Source: Amycolatopsis sp. 195334CR
GTDB lineage: Bacteria; Actinomycetota; Actinomycetes; Mycobacteriales; Pseudonocardiaceae
Assembly (NCBI RefSeq): GCF_017309385.1
Contig: NZ_JAFJMJ010000003.1
Coordinates: 1-64,000 of the forward strand
DNA length: 64,000 nucleotides
Reading direction: 5' to 3'
Positions 56,748 through 64,000 of the stretch are shown piece by piece. The stretch's first letter is position 1. Every line of letters starts with the position of its first letter. The notes under the pieces were generated by a model, which was given only the letters and a program-made list of their open reading frames with translations, was not told where the DNA came from and did no database searches. A program made the position numbers and the translations under genes.

Positions 56748-58310
56748 ATGTCGAATGCCGAGGTCCCCGCCTGGTCCTTCCGCCACCACTGGATGGCGCA
56801 CACGGCGACGCACGCGCTGATGCGACCGGACAAGCCCGCGCTGCGCTACCTCGGGGAGACCACCACCTGGGCGCAGCTGTCGCGGCGGTCCCGGCAGCTC
56901 GCCGCCGCGCTCGCCGGCCGGGGCGTCGCCGACGGCGACCGCGTGGCGCTGCTGACCCTGAACCACCCGTGGTTCGTCGAGAGCGTGCTCGCGGCGAACA
57001 GCCTGGGCGCCATGGCCGTCCCGCTCAGCTTCCGGCTCGCACCGCTGGAACTCGACTACATCCTGGCCGACTGCACGCCGAGCGTGGCCATCGTCGACGC
57101 CCGGCTCCTCCCGCTGCTCCAGGCCGCCCCCGCCGCCGCGTCGATCGGCACGGTGGTGGTCATCGGCGGGGAAACCGAGGAAGAACCCTACGAGGAGTTC
57201 CTCGCCGCCCACGAGCCGATCGAGCTGCCCGACGTCAGCGAGGAGACGACCGCGCTGATCATGTACACCTCGGGCACCACCGGCCGCCCCAAGGGCGTGC
57301 TGCTCTCCCACCGCAACATGCAGTTGCAGGCGATGACCTGCATCCGCGCGATGAAGATGTTCGACGACTCCGACGTCGGCTTCCTGACCGCGCCCTTCTT
57401 CCACATCGCCGGCCTCGGCTCGATCGTGGCGAACCTCCTGGTCGGCGGCACGGTGGTGATCCACCCGCTGGGCGCCTTCGACCCGAAGGCGGTGCTCGAC
57501 GCCTACGAGCGCGAGGGCGCCACCGTGGTGTTCAACGTGCCGCAGCAGTGGGACCTGATCTGCGCGCAACCGGACATCGAGCAGCGCGACCTGAAACTGC
57601 GGATCATCAGCTGGGGCGCCGCGCCCGCCAGCGACTCGACGCTGCGCGCGATGGCCGAGAAGTTCCCCGGCGCGCTGAACGTGGCCGTGTTCGGGCAGAC
57701 CGAGACCTCGCCGATCACCTGCGTGCTCAGCGGCGAGGACTCGCTGCGCAAGCTCGGCTCGGTCGGCAGGCCGATCCCGACCATCCAGTACCGCATCGTC
57801 GACGAGGCGATGAACGACGTGGCCGTCGGCGACGTCGGCGAGATCGTCTACCGCGGCCCCACCGTGACGCAGGGGTACTGGAAGAAGCCGCGGGAGACCG
57901 AGGAGGCCTTCGCCGGTGGCTGGTTCCACTCCGGCGACCTGGTCAAGCAGGACGAGGAGGGCTTCGTCTGGGTGGTCGACCGCAAGAAGGACATGATCAT
58001 CAGCGGCGGCGAGAACATCTACTGCGCCGAGGTCGAGAACGCGATCGCCGCGCACCCGGCGGTGCGGGAGGTCGCCGTGGTCGGCCGCGCCGACGAGCGC
58101 TGGGGCCAGGTGCCGGTCGCCTACGTCGCCCTCGCTCCCGACACCACCCTGTCGATGCCGGAGCTGACCGAGTTCCTCGACGGGCGCCTCGCGTCCTTCA
58201 AGCGCCCCAAGGATCTCGTGGTCGTCGCCGAACTCCCCCGCAACGCGGGCGGCAAGGTGGTCAAGGGCGCGTTGCGCACCCTGGACGAGAAGGCACCAGC
58301 ACCGGCTTGA
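56748..58310 (+). CDS. AMP-forming acyl-CoA synthetase
   Basis: This 520-aa ANL-family ligase activates a carboxylic acid to acyl-CoA. The phosphate loop is YTSGTTGRPKGV, with FGQTETSP and the hinge RKKDMIISGGENIY, and the catalytic Lys is in NAGGKVVKG. The chain length of the substrate is unclear. It is divergent from the double-TetR regulator, and its 3' end overlaps the convergent alcohol dehydrogenase by 50 bp. Confidence 0.92.
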   Translation: MSNAEVPAWSFRHHWMAHTATHALMRPDKPALRYLGETTTWAQLSRRSRQLAAALAGRGVADGDRVALLTLNHPWFVESVLAANSLGAMAVPLSFRLAPLELDYILADCTPSVAIVDARLLPLLQAAPAAASIGTVVVIGGETEEEPYEEFLAAHEPIELPDVSEETTALIMYTSGTTGRPKGVLLSHRNMQLQAMTCIRAMKMFDDSDVGFLTAPFFHIAGLGSIVANLLVGGTVVIHPLGAFDPKAVLDAYEREGATVVFNVPQQWDLICAQPDIEQRDLKLRIISWGAAPASDSTLRAMAEKFPGALNVAVFGQTETSPITCVLSGEDSLRKLGSVGRPIPTIQYRIVDEAMNDVAVGDVGEIVYRGPTVTQGYWKKPRETEEAFAGGWFHSGDLVKQDEEGFVWVVDRKKDMIISGGENIYCAEVENAIAAHPAVREVAVVGRADERWGQVPVAYVALAPDTTLSMPELTEFLDGRLASFKRPKDLVVVAELPRNAGGKVVKGALRTLDEKAPAPA

Positions 58311-59334
58311 GCACCCGGCCCGCCCGCTGGTCGGCGACCGCCCGGTCGTACTCGGCCAGCGGGTAGGCCGTCACCAGCCGGTCGAGGGGCAGGCGCCCGT
58401 CCCGGTACCGCCGGGCCAGTTCGGGCACGAGCACCGCGGGCTCGGCGTCGCCCTCGACGCACCCGCGCAGCTGGAGTCCGCGCAGCATCAGCGATCGCAC
58501 GTCCAGCGTCGCTTCCCGGGGGCCGAGCCCGACCAGCGCCAGCACCCCGCGCGGGGCGAGCAGGTCGAGCACGCGGGCGATCAGCTCGGGCCGTCCCGTG
58601 GTGTCGAGCGTGTGGGTCACCGGCGGGATCGGCTCGTCCAGCGACGCGACGGCCTTGGCCCCCAAGGAACCGGCGAGCTCCCGTCGCGCGGCGACGGGTT
58701 CCGCCACCACGACTTCGACGCCTTCGGACAGGGCGGTCAGCATCGCCGCGGCGCCCACGCCACCGCCGCCGACCACCAGCAGCCGGTCACCCGGCACGGG
58801 CCGCAGCGCGTTGAGGACCGCGCCCGCGCCGGTCAGGAACCCGCAACCCAGTGGCGCGGCGATTTCCGGGGCCAGGTCGCCGACCCGGACGCAGGAGCGG
58901 GCGGCCACCACCGCGGCCTCAGCGAAGGACGACTGCCCGAAGAAGGCCCCGAACACCGGCTCACCGTCGACGCGGATCGTCGGTGAGCCGTCCGGCCGCG
59001 CCCCCGAGTTGTTCAGCGCGTTCGCCGAGCCGCAGTAAGCCGGTTGGCCCGCACGGCATTGCGCGCAAGCACCGCAGGACGCGAACGAGAGGACCACCCG
59101 GTCCCCCACCGCCAGCGTGCCGACCCCCGCGCCCAGCCGCTCGACGACGCCGCAGCCCTCGTGCCCGAGCACGGCGGGCCGGTCCCCGAGCGCCCGCCGG
59201 GTGACCAGATCGGTGTGGCACACGCCGACCGCCTCGATCCGGACGATCACCTCGTCCGGGCGCGGATCGTCCAGTTCGGCCTCGACCACCTCGCTCGGCC
59301 CCGTGCCGCGCGAGAGCAGGACCGAGGTCCTCAA
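58261..59334 (-). CDS. Zinc-dependent alcohol dehydrogenase (MDR family)
   Basis: This 357-aa protein has catalytic-zinc ligands in GVCHTDLVT and GHEGCGVV, structural-zinc cysteines CGACAQCRAGQPAYC and the NAD motif VVGGGGVGAAA. The start is probably TTG, overlapping the stop of the DUF4334 gene as TTGA; no ATG or GTG sits there. It oxidises an alcohol or reduces an aldehyde, perhaps from isoprenoid cleavage. Confidence 0.85.
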   Translation of the reverse strand: MRTSVLLSRGTGPSEVVEAELDDPRPDEVIVRIEAVGVCHTDLVTRRALGDRPAVLGHEGCGVVERLGAGVGTLAVGDRVVLSFASCGACAQCRAGQPAYCGSANALNNSGARPDGSPTIRVDGEPVFGAFFGQSSFAEAAVVAARSCVRVGDLAPEIAAPLGCGFLTGAGAVLNALRPVPGDRLLVVGGGGVGAAAMLTALSEGVEVVVAEPVAARRELAGSLGAKAVASLDEPIPPVTHTLDTTGRPELIARVLDLLAPRGVLALVGLGPREATLDVRSLMLRGLQLRGCVEGDAEPAVLVPELARRYRDGRLPLDRLVTAYPLAEYDRAVADQRAGRVLKPVLVPSRPGCATRP

Positions 59335-59816
59335 TCGCGTTCCAGGCCGAAGTAGAAGTGGCGGCCGTCCGCGAGCGCGACGCCCGGCTTGCCGTTCATC
59401 ACGCCCATCAGCGTGGTGTCGTCGACGCGTTTGAAGTGGTCGAAGACCGGCATGCCGTCGTACACCATGGTGGCGGTGACCTCGCCGCGGAACTCGACGT
59501 TCCACAGGCTCGCCTCGCCCTTGCCCGCCAGGGTGTCGGAGTAGAGGCTGCCGTCCTCGGCGCGGCAGATCAGCGGCTTGGCGTCGTCCAGCGCGACGAA
59601 CCGCTTGCCGTGCCACCGGCTGCTCGCCAGCACCTTCTCGATCGGGTGACCGGTGGAGAAGGCGAACCCCCGCCACGAGCCCAGGATCGACGCGGCGTCG
59701 ACGACTTCGAGCGCCGCCCAGACCGCGTCGAGCCGGTCCGGATCCACCCTTCCCGGTGCCGCGCGCAGTTCCCGCCAGTCCTCCAGCACGGACGTCCGGC
59801 TCTGCTCGGTGGTCAT
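59331..59816 (-). CDS. DUF4334 protein (GXWXG domain)
   Basis: This 161-aa protein has the GXWXG motif at LGSWRGFAFSTGH and the C-terminal DUF4334 part VMNGKPGVALADGRHFYFGLERD. Its function is unknown. It is the first gene of a two-gene operon with the alcohol dehydrogenase and divergent from the rubber oxygenase gene. Confidence 0.85.
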   Translation of the reverse strand: MTTEQSRTSVLEDWRELRAAPGRVDPDRLDAVWAALEVVDAASILGSWRGFAFSTGHPIEKVLASSRWHGKRFVALDDAKPLICRAEDGSLYSDTLAGKGEASLWNVEFRGEVTATMVYDGMPVFDHFKRVDDTTLMGVMNGKPGVALADGRHFYFGLERD

Positions 59817-59957
59817 CCTGGCTCCTCCGGGGTAGCGGATCCGATTCAGCCGCGAGAGCCCTTGCCGACCGGCTACCCGCGTCGCTATGTTAACGAAGAG
59901 TCTCGCGCTTGATCAAGCGGCAGCGCTCCATACCTACCGAGGAAGCTAGGTAAGTAA

Positions 59958-61154
59958 ATGAGCAATCTCAGCAGAAGGAACGTACTGTCCCTCGGCGTCG
60001 CGCTGGGCCTGGTGGGTGCGGCCGGCGCGGTACCCGGCCTGGCCTCGGCGGCGTCGGCCCAGGCGGCCGCGGGCGACCCGTGGTGGGTCTGGGACGACGA
60101 GATCGACGGCATCATGGCCCGGATCCTCGACGCCGGCGGCGTTCCGGCGGTCAACACCGCGATCAAGCCGTGGGTGAACAACAACCACGCGCTGCCGAGC
60201 GGGCTGCCCGCCGACCTCTCCGGTTACCTCGGGAAGGTCAACAAGCTGCCGTCCTGGGCGAACCAGTCGAAGCTGCGCCTGGCCGCCGACTTCAACCGGC
60301 GCAAGGACACCTACCTGTTCATGCTCTACGGCCTCGGCAGCGGCATCATGAGCACGGTCATCCCGCGCGAGGCCAAGTCGGTGTACTGGTCCGCGGGTGG
60401 CGCCGACATGCAGGACCGCGCGGCGAAGACCTTCACCTTCGGCTACGACCTGGCCGACCTCAACGCCTTCGAGCCCAGCGGCCAGTTCGTCGTCACCGCC
60501 AACAAGACGCGCCTGGTGCACGCCGCGGTCCGGCACCTGCTGCCGCAGTCGCCGCACTGGTCGGCGGTGGCGGACGAGCCGGACCGCATCCCGATCAGCA
60601 ACGGCGACATCCTGGTCACCTTCCACAGCCTCGGCACCTTCGTGCACAAGAAGCTCAAGGACTGGAAGGTGCCGATGACCGCGGCGGAGGAGGACGCCTT
60701 CCTGCACTCGTGGCAGGTCGCCATCCACCTGCTCGGCGTGCGGCCGGAGTTCATCCCGAAGACCTGGGCCGAGGCCTACGCGCAGTCGGGGCAGGCGCTC
60801 ACGCCCATCCTCGCGCCGTCGTTCGAAGGCAAGGAACTCGCCGAGGACCTGCTCGGCCTGACCGCGCAGATCGATCTCGGGGTGACCAGGGGTTTCCTCA
60901 ACGAGTTCGTGCGGTACCTGCTCAGCGACGAGATCGGCGACTGGCTGAACCTGCGCCGGGACTACGCCGCGAAGGCCGTGATCCAGACCGGGTGGCCCGC
61001 CTACATCGCCTTCCGCGAGGGCCTGATCCCGATCATGCCGGTCGGCTTCTACATGTTCGACCAGCTGATCCGCGCGATCGCGATGCTGTTCCTCAACAAG
61101 GTCACCTCGCCGACCACCACGCCGATCACCATCCCGACCGGGAACCGCCCCTGA
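59958..61154 (+). CDS. lcp: Latex-clearing protein (Lcp, rubber oxygenase)
   Basis: This 398-aa protein has a Tat signal (NLSRRNVLSLGVALGLVGAA). The DUF2236 domain is that of Lcp, a b-type haem dioxygenase that cleaves poly(cis-1,4-isoprene) into aldehyde/ketone oligomers outside the cell. The haem-ligand His region NKTRLVHAAVRHLLP is conserved. Length matches the ~400-aa family. GAGGAAGCTAGG precedes the ATG. The nearby dehydrogenase and CoA ligase could process the products. Confidence 0.88.
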   Translation: MSNLSRRNVLSLGVALGLVGAAGAVPGLASAASAQAAAGDPWWVWDDEIDGIMARILDAGGVPAVNTAIKPWVNNNHALPSGLPADLSGYLGKVNKLPSWANQSKLRLAADFNRRKDTYLFMLYGLGSGIMSTVIPREAKSVYWSAGGADMQDRAAKTFTFGYDLADLNAFEPSGQFVVTANKTRLVHAAVRHLLPQSPHWSAVADEPDRIPISNGDILVTFHSLGTFVHKKLKDWKVPMTAAEEDAFLHSWQVAIHLLGVRPEFIPKTWAEAYAQSGQALTPILAPSFEGKELAEDLLGLTAQIDLGVTRGFLNEFVRYLLSDEIGDWLNLRRDYAAKAVIQTGWPAYIAFREGLIPIMPVGFYMFDQLIRAIAMLFLNKVTSPTTTPITIPTGNRP

Positions 61155-62493
61155 CCGCGGTGGCGTAGGCACGCAGGAACAACGCCTCGGCCAGGGCCAC
61201 GGCCGCGATCTCGCCGGGGTCCACGCTCTCGTTCGGCGCGTGGATCAGCGAGCGGGGGTCCTCCACGCCCATCAGGATGATCTCCGCTTCGGGATAGGTC
61301 TCGGCGAGCACCGTGCAGAGCGGGATCGAGCCGCCCTGGCCGAGGGTGGTCGGCGCGACGCCGTACGCCTCCGCCATCGCCCCGGCCATCGCCCGGTGGG
61401 CGGGGCCGTCGACGGTGGTGGCGAACGGCGCGCCCGAAGCCTCGGTCCGCACGGTGACCTTCGTGCCCCAGGGCGCGGCCGTGTGGAGGTGGTCGATGAG
61501 CGCGACCTCGGCGGCCCGGAGGGCGGTGCCCGGCGGGACGCGGAGGTTCAGCCGCGCCGCGGCCCTGGGGGTGATGGCCGCCGCCGAACCCCGTACCGGC
61601 GGGCAGTCGATGCCGAGAACGGTCACCGCCGGGCGCGCCCACAGCTGGTCGGCGACGGTGCCGTCGCCCAGCAGCGACACGTCCGGCAGCACCCCGGCGT
61701 CGGTGCGGAACTCCTCGGCCGGGTACGGCTCCCCGTGCCAGGTCTGCCCGGCGGGCAGCCCGGCGATCGTGGTGTTGCCCGCGGCGTCGCGCAGGGTCGC
61801 CAGCACCGCGACGAGCGCGGCGAGCGCGTCCGGCGCCGGGCCGCCGTACATTCCCGAGTGGACGGCCGAGTCCAGCGCCTCCACGGTCAGCACCACGTTC
61901 ACCATGCCGCGCAGGCTGACCGTCACCGCCGGCTTGCCCACCGCGGCGTTCCCGGTGTCGCACACCAGGATCGCGTCGGCGCGGAGCAGGTCCGGATAGT
62001 CGGTGACGAAGTCCTCCAGCCCGCCGGTCCCCTGCTCCTCGCTGCCTTCGACGACCACCTTCAGGTGGACGGGCAGGTCGTCGCCGAGTGCGCGCAACGC
62101 GGTCAGGGTGGCGATGATGTTGCCCTTGCAGTCCGCCGCGCCGCGGCCGTGCCAGCGACCGTCCACTTCGGTCAGCACGAACGGCGGGGTGTGCCAGGCG
62201 GACTCGTCCACCGGCGGCTGCACGTCGTAGTGGGTGTAGAGCAGCACGGTGGGCGCGGCGGGATCACCGCACAGCCGGGAGCCGAGCACGGCCTGGCTGC
62301 CGTCCGCGGTTTCCACCAGCCGGGCGTCGTCGAAGCCGGCCCCGGCGAACGCGTCGCGGACCCACTGGGCCGCGCGCAGGCACTCCCGCGGCGGGTACCG
62401 CACGGGATCGGCGACCGACTGGATCGCGACCAGGTCGGCGAGATCGAGGCGGGCCAGCGACATCAGCCCGGTCACGTGCGCGCGCAAGTCCAT
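61126..62493 (-). CDS. M20-family metallopeptidase (dipeptidase)
   Basis: This 455-aa di-zinc peptidase has TVLLYTHYDVQP, GRGAADCKGNI, GSEEQGTGG, ILVCDTG and SLIHAPNESV, all ligands present. It hydrolyses di- or oligopeptides. It follows a small gene and an APC permease on the same strand, suggesting peptide/amino-acid uptake and use. It overlaps the lcp 3' end by 29 bp on the opposite strand. Confidence 0.92.
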   Translation of the reverse strand: MDLRAHVTGLMSLARLDLADLVAIQSVADPVRYPPRECLRAAQWVRDAFAGAGFDDARLVETADGSQAVLGSRLCGDPAAPTVLLYTHYDVQPPVDESAWHTPPFVLTEVDGRWHGRGAADCKGNIIATLTALRALGDDLPVHLKVVVEGSEEQGTGGLEDFVTDYPDLLRADAILVCDTGNAAVGKPAVTVSLRGMVNVVLTVEALDSAVHSGMYGGPAPDALAALVAVLATLRDAAGNTTIAGLPAGQTWHGEPYPAEEFRTDAGVLPDVSLLGDGTVADQLWARPAVTVLGIDCPPVRGSAAAITPRAAARLNLRVPPGTALRAAEVALIDHLHTAAPWGTKVTVRTEASGAPFATTVDGPAHRAMAGAMAEAYGVAPTTLGQGGSIPLCTVLAETYPEAEIILMGVEDPRSLIHAPNESVDPGEIAAVALAEALFLRAYATAVRGGSRSGW

Positions 62494-62496
62494 GGC

Positions 62497-62916
62497 TCAC
62501 TCCGAATTCTGTGCGGTGCGAAGGCCGTCGACGTAGTCTTCGAACTCCGACAACCGGTCCGGGCAGTAGATGGCGATCACCGCGAGCTGGCCCGCGGCGA
62601 GCTTGTCCCCGGCCAGGACCGGCCGGGAACCGGGGCCGCCCGCGCCGTTCGACAACATGCCGAGCGACGCGGCCCGCTGTGCCGCGCCGACGGGGTCCGC
62701 GCAGACCGGGCCGCCGTCGTCGCCGAGCAGGCGCACCACCTGGTCCCGTTCCGGTACCGCGGTGCCCAGCTCCGTCAGCGCGGCGATCAGCCGGTCCGCC
62801 TTGTCCTCGGCCGCGCGGTTCGCCTTCCCGGCCCGCCACGCCGCCACCGCCAGCGCCATCAGCGCCACGGTCAGCGCGGCGACCACGGTGTAGAGCACGA
62901 TGCGACCGGTGGTCAT
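62497..62916 (-). CDS. Membrane-anchored hypothetical protein
   Basis: This 139-aa protein has one N-terminal helix (IVLYTVVAALTVALMALAVAAW) and a soluble domain with two Cys (PVCADP, IYCPD). The ATG overlaps the permease stop, and GGAGGAGG precedes it. No family is recognised. Confidence 0.7.
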   Translation of the reverse strand: MTTGRIVLYTVVAALTVALMALAVAAWRAGKANRAAEDKADRLIAALTELGTAVPERDQVVRLLGDDGGPVCADPVGAAQRAASLGMLSNGAGGPGSRPVLAGDKLAAGQLAVIAIYCPDRLSEFEDYVDGLRTAQNSE

Positions 62917-64000
62917 GACTCCTCCTCCGGCTGCCGCCACGACGGTTTGCGGAAGCGGTAGAACAGGAACGGCACCACGAGCCCGAGCCCGATCGCCCCG
63001 CCGGCGACGATCAGCACGTACACGGCGGTGTTGCCGGAACCGAACTGCGACGGCGGGACGAAGCCGACCAGCAGCGCCGCCAGCGAGGCGGTGAAACCGA
63101 CCCCGCACAACCCGGTGAGCACGGGTGCGCGATAGCCCCGGGGATGGCCGGGTTCCTTGCGGCGCAACCGGACCGCGGCGACGAACAGCAGCAGGTAGGT
63201 GATCAGGTACACCTGCGTGGTGATCACCGAGAAGATCCAGTACGTGCTGGAGACGTCCGGGATGAACGCGTACAGCAGCGCGATCACCGTGGTGACCAAA
63301 CCCTGTGCCACCAGGATGTTCTGCTGCACGCCGTGCTTGTTCCGCTTCTGCAGCACCGGCGGGAGGTAGCCCTCGTTCCGCGAGATGAGCAGCAGCCCCT
63401 TCGACGGCCCGGCGAGCCACGTCAGCATCCCGCCGAGCGAAGCGGCGACCAGCATCACGCCCACCACCGGTGTCAGCAGCTGCCAGCCGAACTGGGCGAA
63501 CACCGCGTCGAACGCCTGCATCACGCCCGCGGTGAGCGAGAGTTCCCCGGCGGGCACCACCCAGCTGATCGCCAGCGCGGGCAGCACGAAGATCAGCAGT
63601 ACCAGTCCCATCGCCAGGAACATCGACTTCGGGAACTGCTTCGCCGGATCGCGCAGCGAGGAGACGTGCACCGCGTTCATCTCCATCCCGGAGTAGGACA
63701 GGAAGTTGTTCACGATCAGCACCAGGCTGGCCAGCCCGGCCCACTCCGGCAGCAGTTCGCCCGCGGTCATCGGGGCCGCCGGGGCGTTTCCCTGGCCCAG
63801 GAACACAAAACCGAGGGCGACCAGGACGACGCCGGGCACGAGGGTGCCGATGACCAGGCCACCGCTCGCCAGCCCGGCGACGCCCTTGGTGCCGCGCGAG
63901 GAGATCCAGACCCCCGACCAGTAGGCGACCACGATCACCGTCGCGGTCCAGAGCCCGTTGCTCGCCAGCGCGGGGTCGAAGACGTAGGCGAGGGTGCTCG
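62913..64000 (-). CDS. APC-family amino-acid permease, 5' part beyond the window
   Basis: About 362 residues are visible, and the frame is open to position 64000, so the start and early helices lie to the right. There are about nine transmembrane helices. Motifs include SYSGMEMNAVHVSSLRDP (the APC signature with Glu) and WLAGPSKGLL, as in glutamate/GABA-type antiporters. It heads an operon with a small membrane protein and an M20 peptidase. Confidence 0.88.
   Translation of the reverse strand, partial: STLAYVFDPALASNGLWTATVIVVAYWSGVWISSRGTKGVAGLASGGLVIGTLVPGVVLVALGFVFLGQGNAPAAPMTAGELLPEWAGLASLVLIVNNFLSYSGMEMNAVHVSSLRDPAKQFPKSMFLAMGLVLLIFVLPALAISWVVPAGELSLTAGVMQAFDAVFAQFGWQLLTPVVGVMLVAASLGGMLTWLAGPSKGLLLISRNEGYLPPVLQKRNKHGVQQNILVAQGLVTTVIALLYAFIPDVSSTYWIFSVITTQVYLITYLLLFVAAVRLRRKEPGHPRGYRAPVLTGLCGVGFTASLAALLVGFVPPSQFGSGNTAVYVLIVAGGAIGLGLVVPFLFYRFRKPSWRQPEEES

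Overview
The window is chromosomal DNA of a high-GC actinomycete. GC-rich third codon positions, frequent GTG starts, a WhiB protein, ANTAR/SpoIIE signalling, a latex-clearing-type oxygenase and an OFA-family oxalate transporter all fit Pseudonocardiaceae, and Amycolatopsis is my best guess (inference, not proven). I see no rRNA or tRNA gene, insertion sequence, prophage or CRISPR array.

Region 1 (about 0.2-25 kb) is an oxalate/formate utilisation island. It encodes a NAD-dependent molybdenum formate dehydrogenase (fdsGBAD), its sulfurtransferase FdhD and a DUF6457 protein of a molybdenum-cofactor-associated family. It also has an OFA-family transporter, an aldehyde dehydrogenase and a FadR-type GntR regulator. 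A minus-strand operon follows: ThDP-dependent oxalyl-CoA decarboxylase-type lyase, formyl-CoA:oxalate CoA-transferase (frc), ADP-forming acyl-CoA ligase, Nramp-like transporter, small membrane protein and TerC. A ketopantoate-reductase-like protein (candidate oxalyl-CoA reductase) and a sucC-sucD-glxR operon complete it. Six copies of one 12-bp palindrome (consensus ACTGYATRCAGT) lie in the promoter regions of these transcription units, including that of the GntR gene, so the island looks like one local regulon. Proposed flow: oxalate to oxalyl-CoA, then either to formyl-CoA, formate, CO2 and NADH, or to glyoxylate and tartronate semialdehyde.

Region 2 (25-40 kb) has secreted polysaccharidases: a glucodextranase-like GH15 enzyme, a GH19 chitinase and a GH64 beta-1,3-glucanase. 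The last two carry DasR-like (dre) elements upstream. Between them is a signalling block: a STAS protein, a 1506-residue hybrid histidine kinase with an exact 92-residue HAMP repeat, and an ANTAR-GAF-PAS-SpoIIE phosphatase.

Region 3 (40-55 kb) is mixed. A GntR-controlled aldolase/MFS/nitrilase operon has its own TGTATACA operator. Next come a bacterial nitric oxide synthase, a methyltransferase, an amidohydrolase, WhiB, a large LuxR-type ATPase regulator divergent from an exported intradiol dioxygenase, and an ABC exporter.

Region 4 (55-64 kb) has a regulator with two fused TetR halves, an acyl-CoA synthetase, a zinc alcohol dehydrogenase, a DUF4334 protein and a Tat-exported latex-clearing (rubber oxygenase) protein. 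Together they suggest polyisoprenoid use. An M20 peptidase/APC permease operon runs off the right edge.

Three copies of one long hairpin (stem like CTGTGAATGTGGCTTTCAC) lie between convergent gene pairs, with a compensatory base-pair change in one copy.
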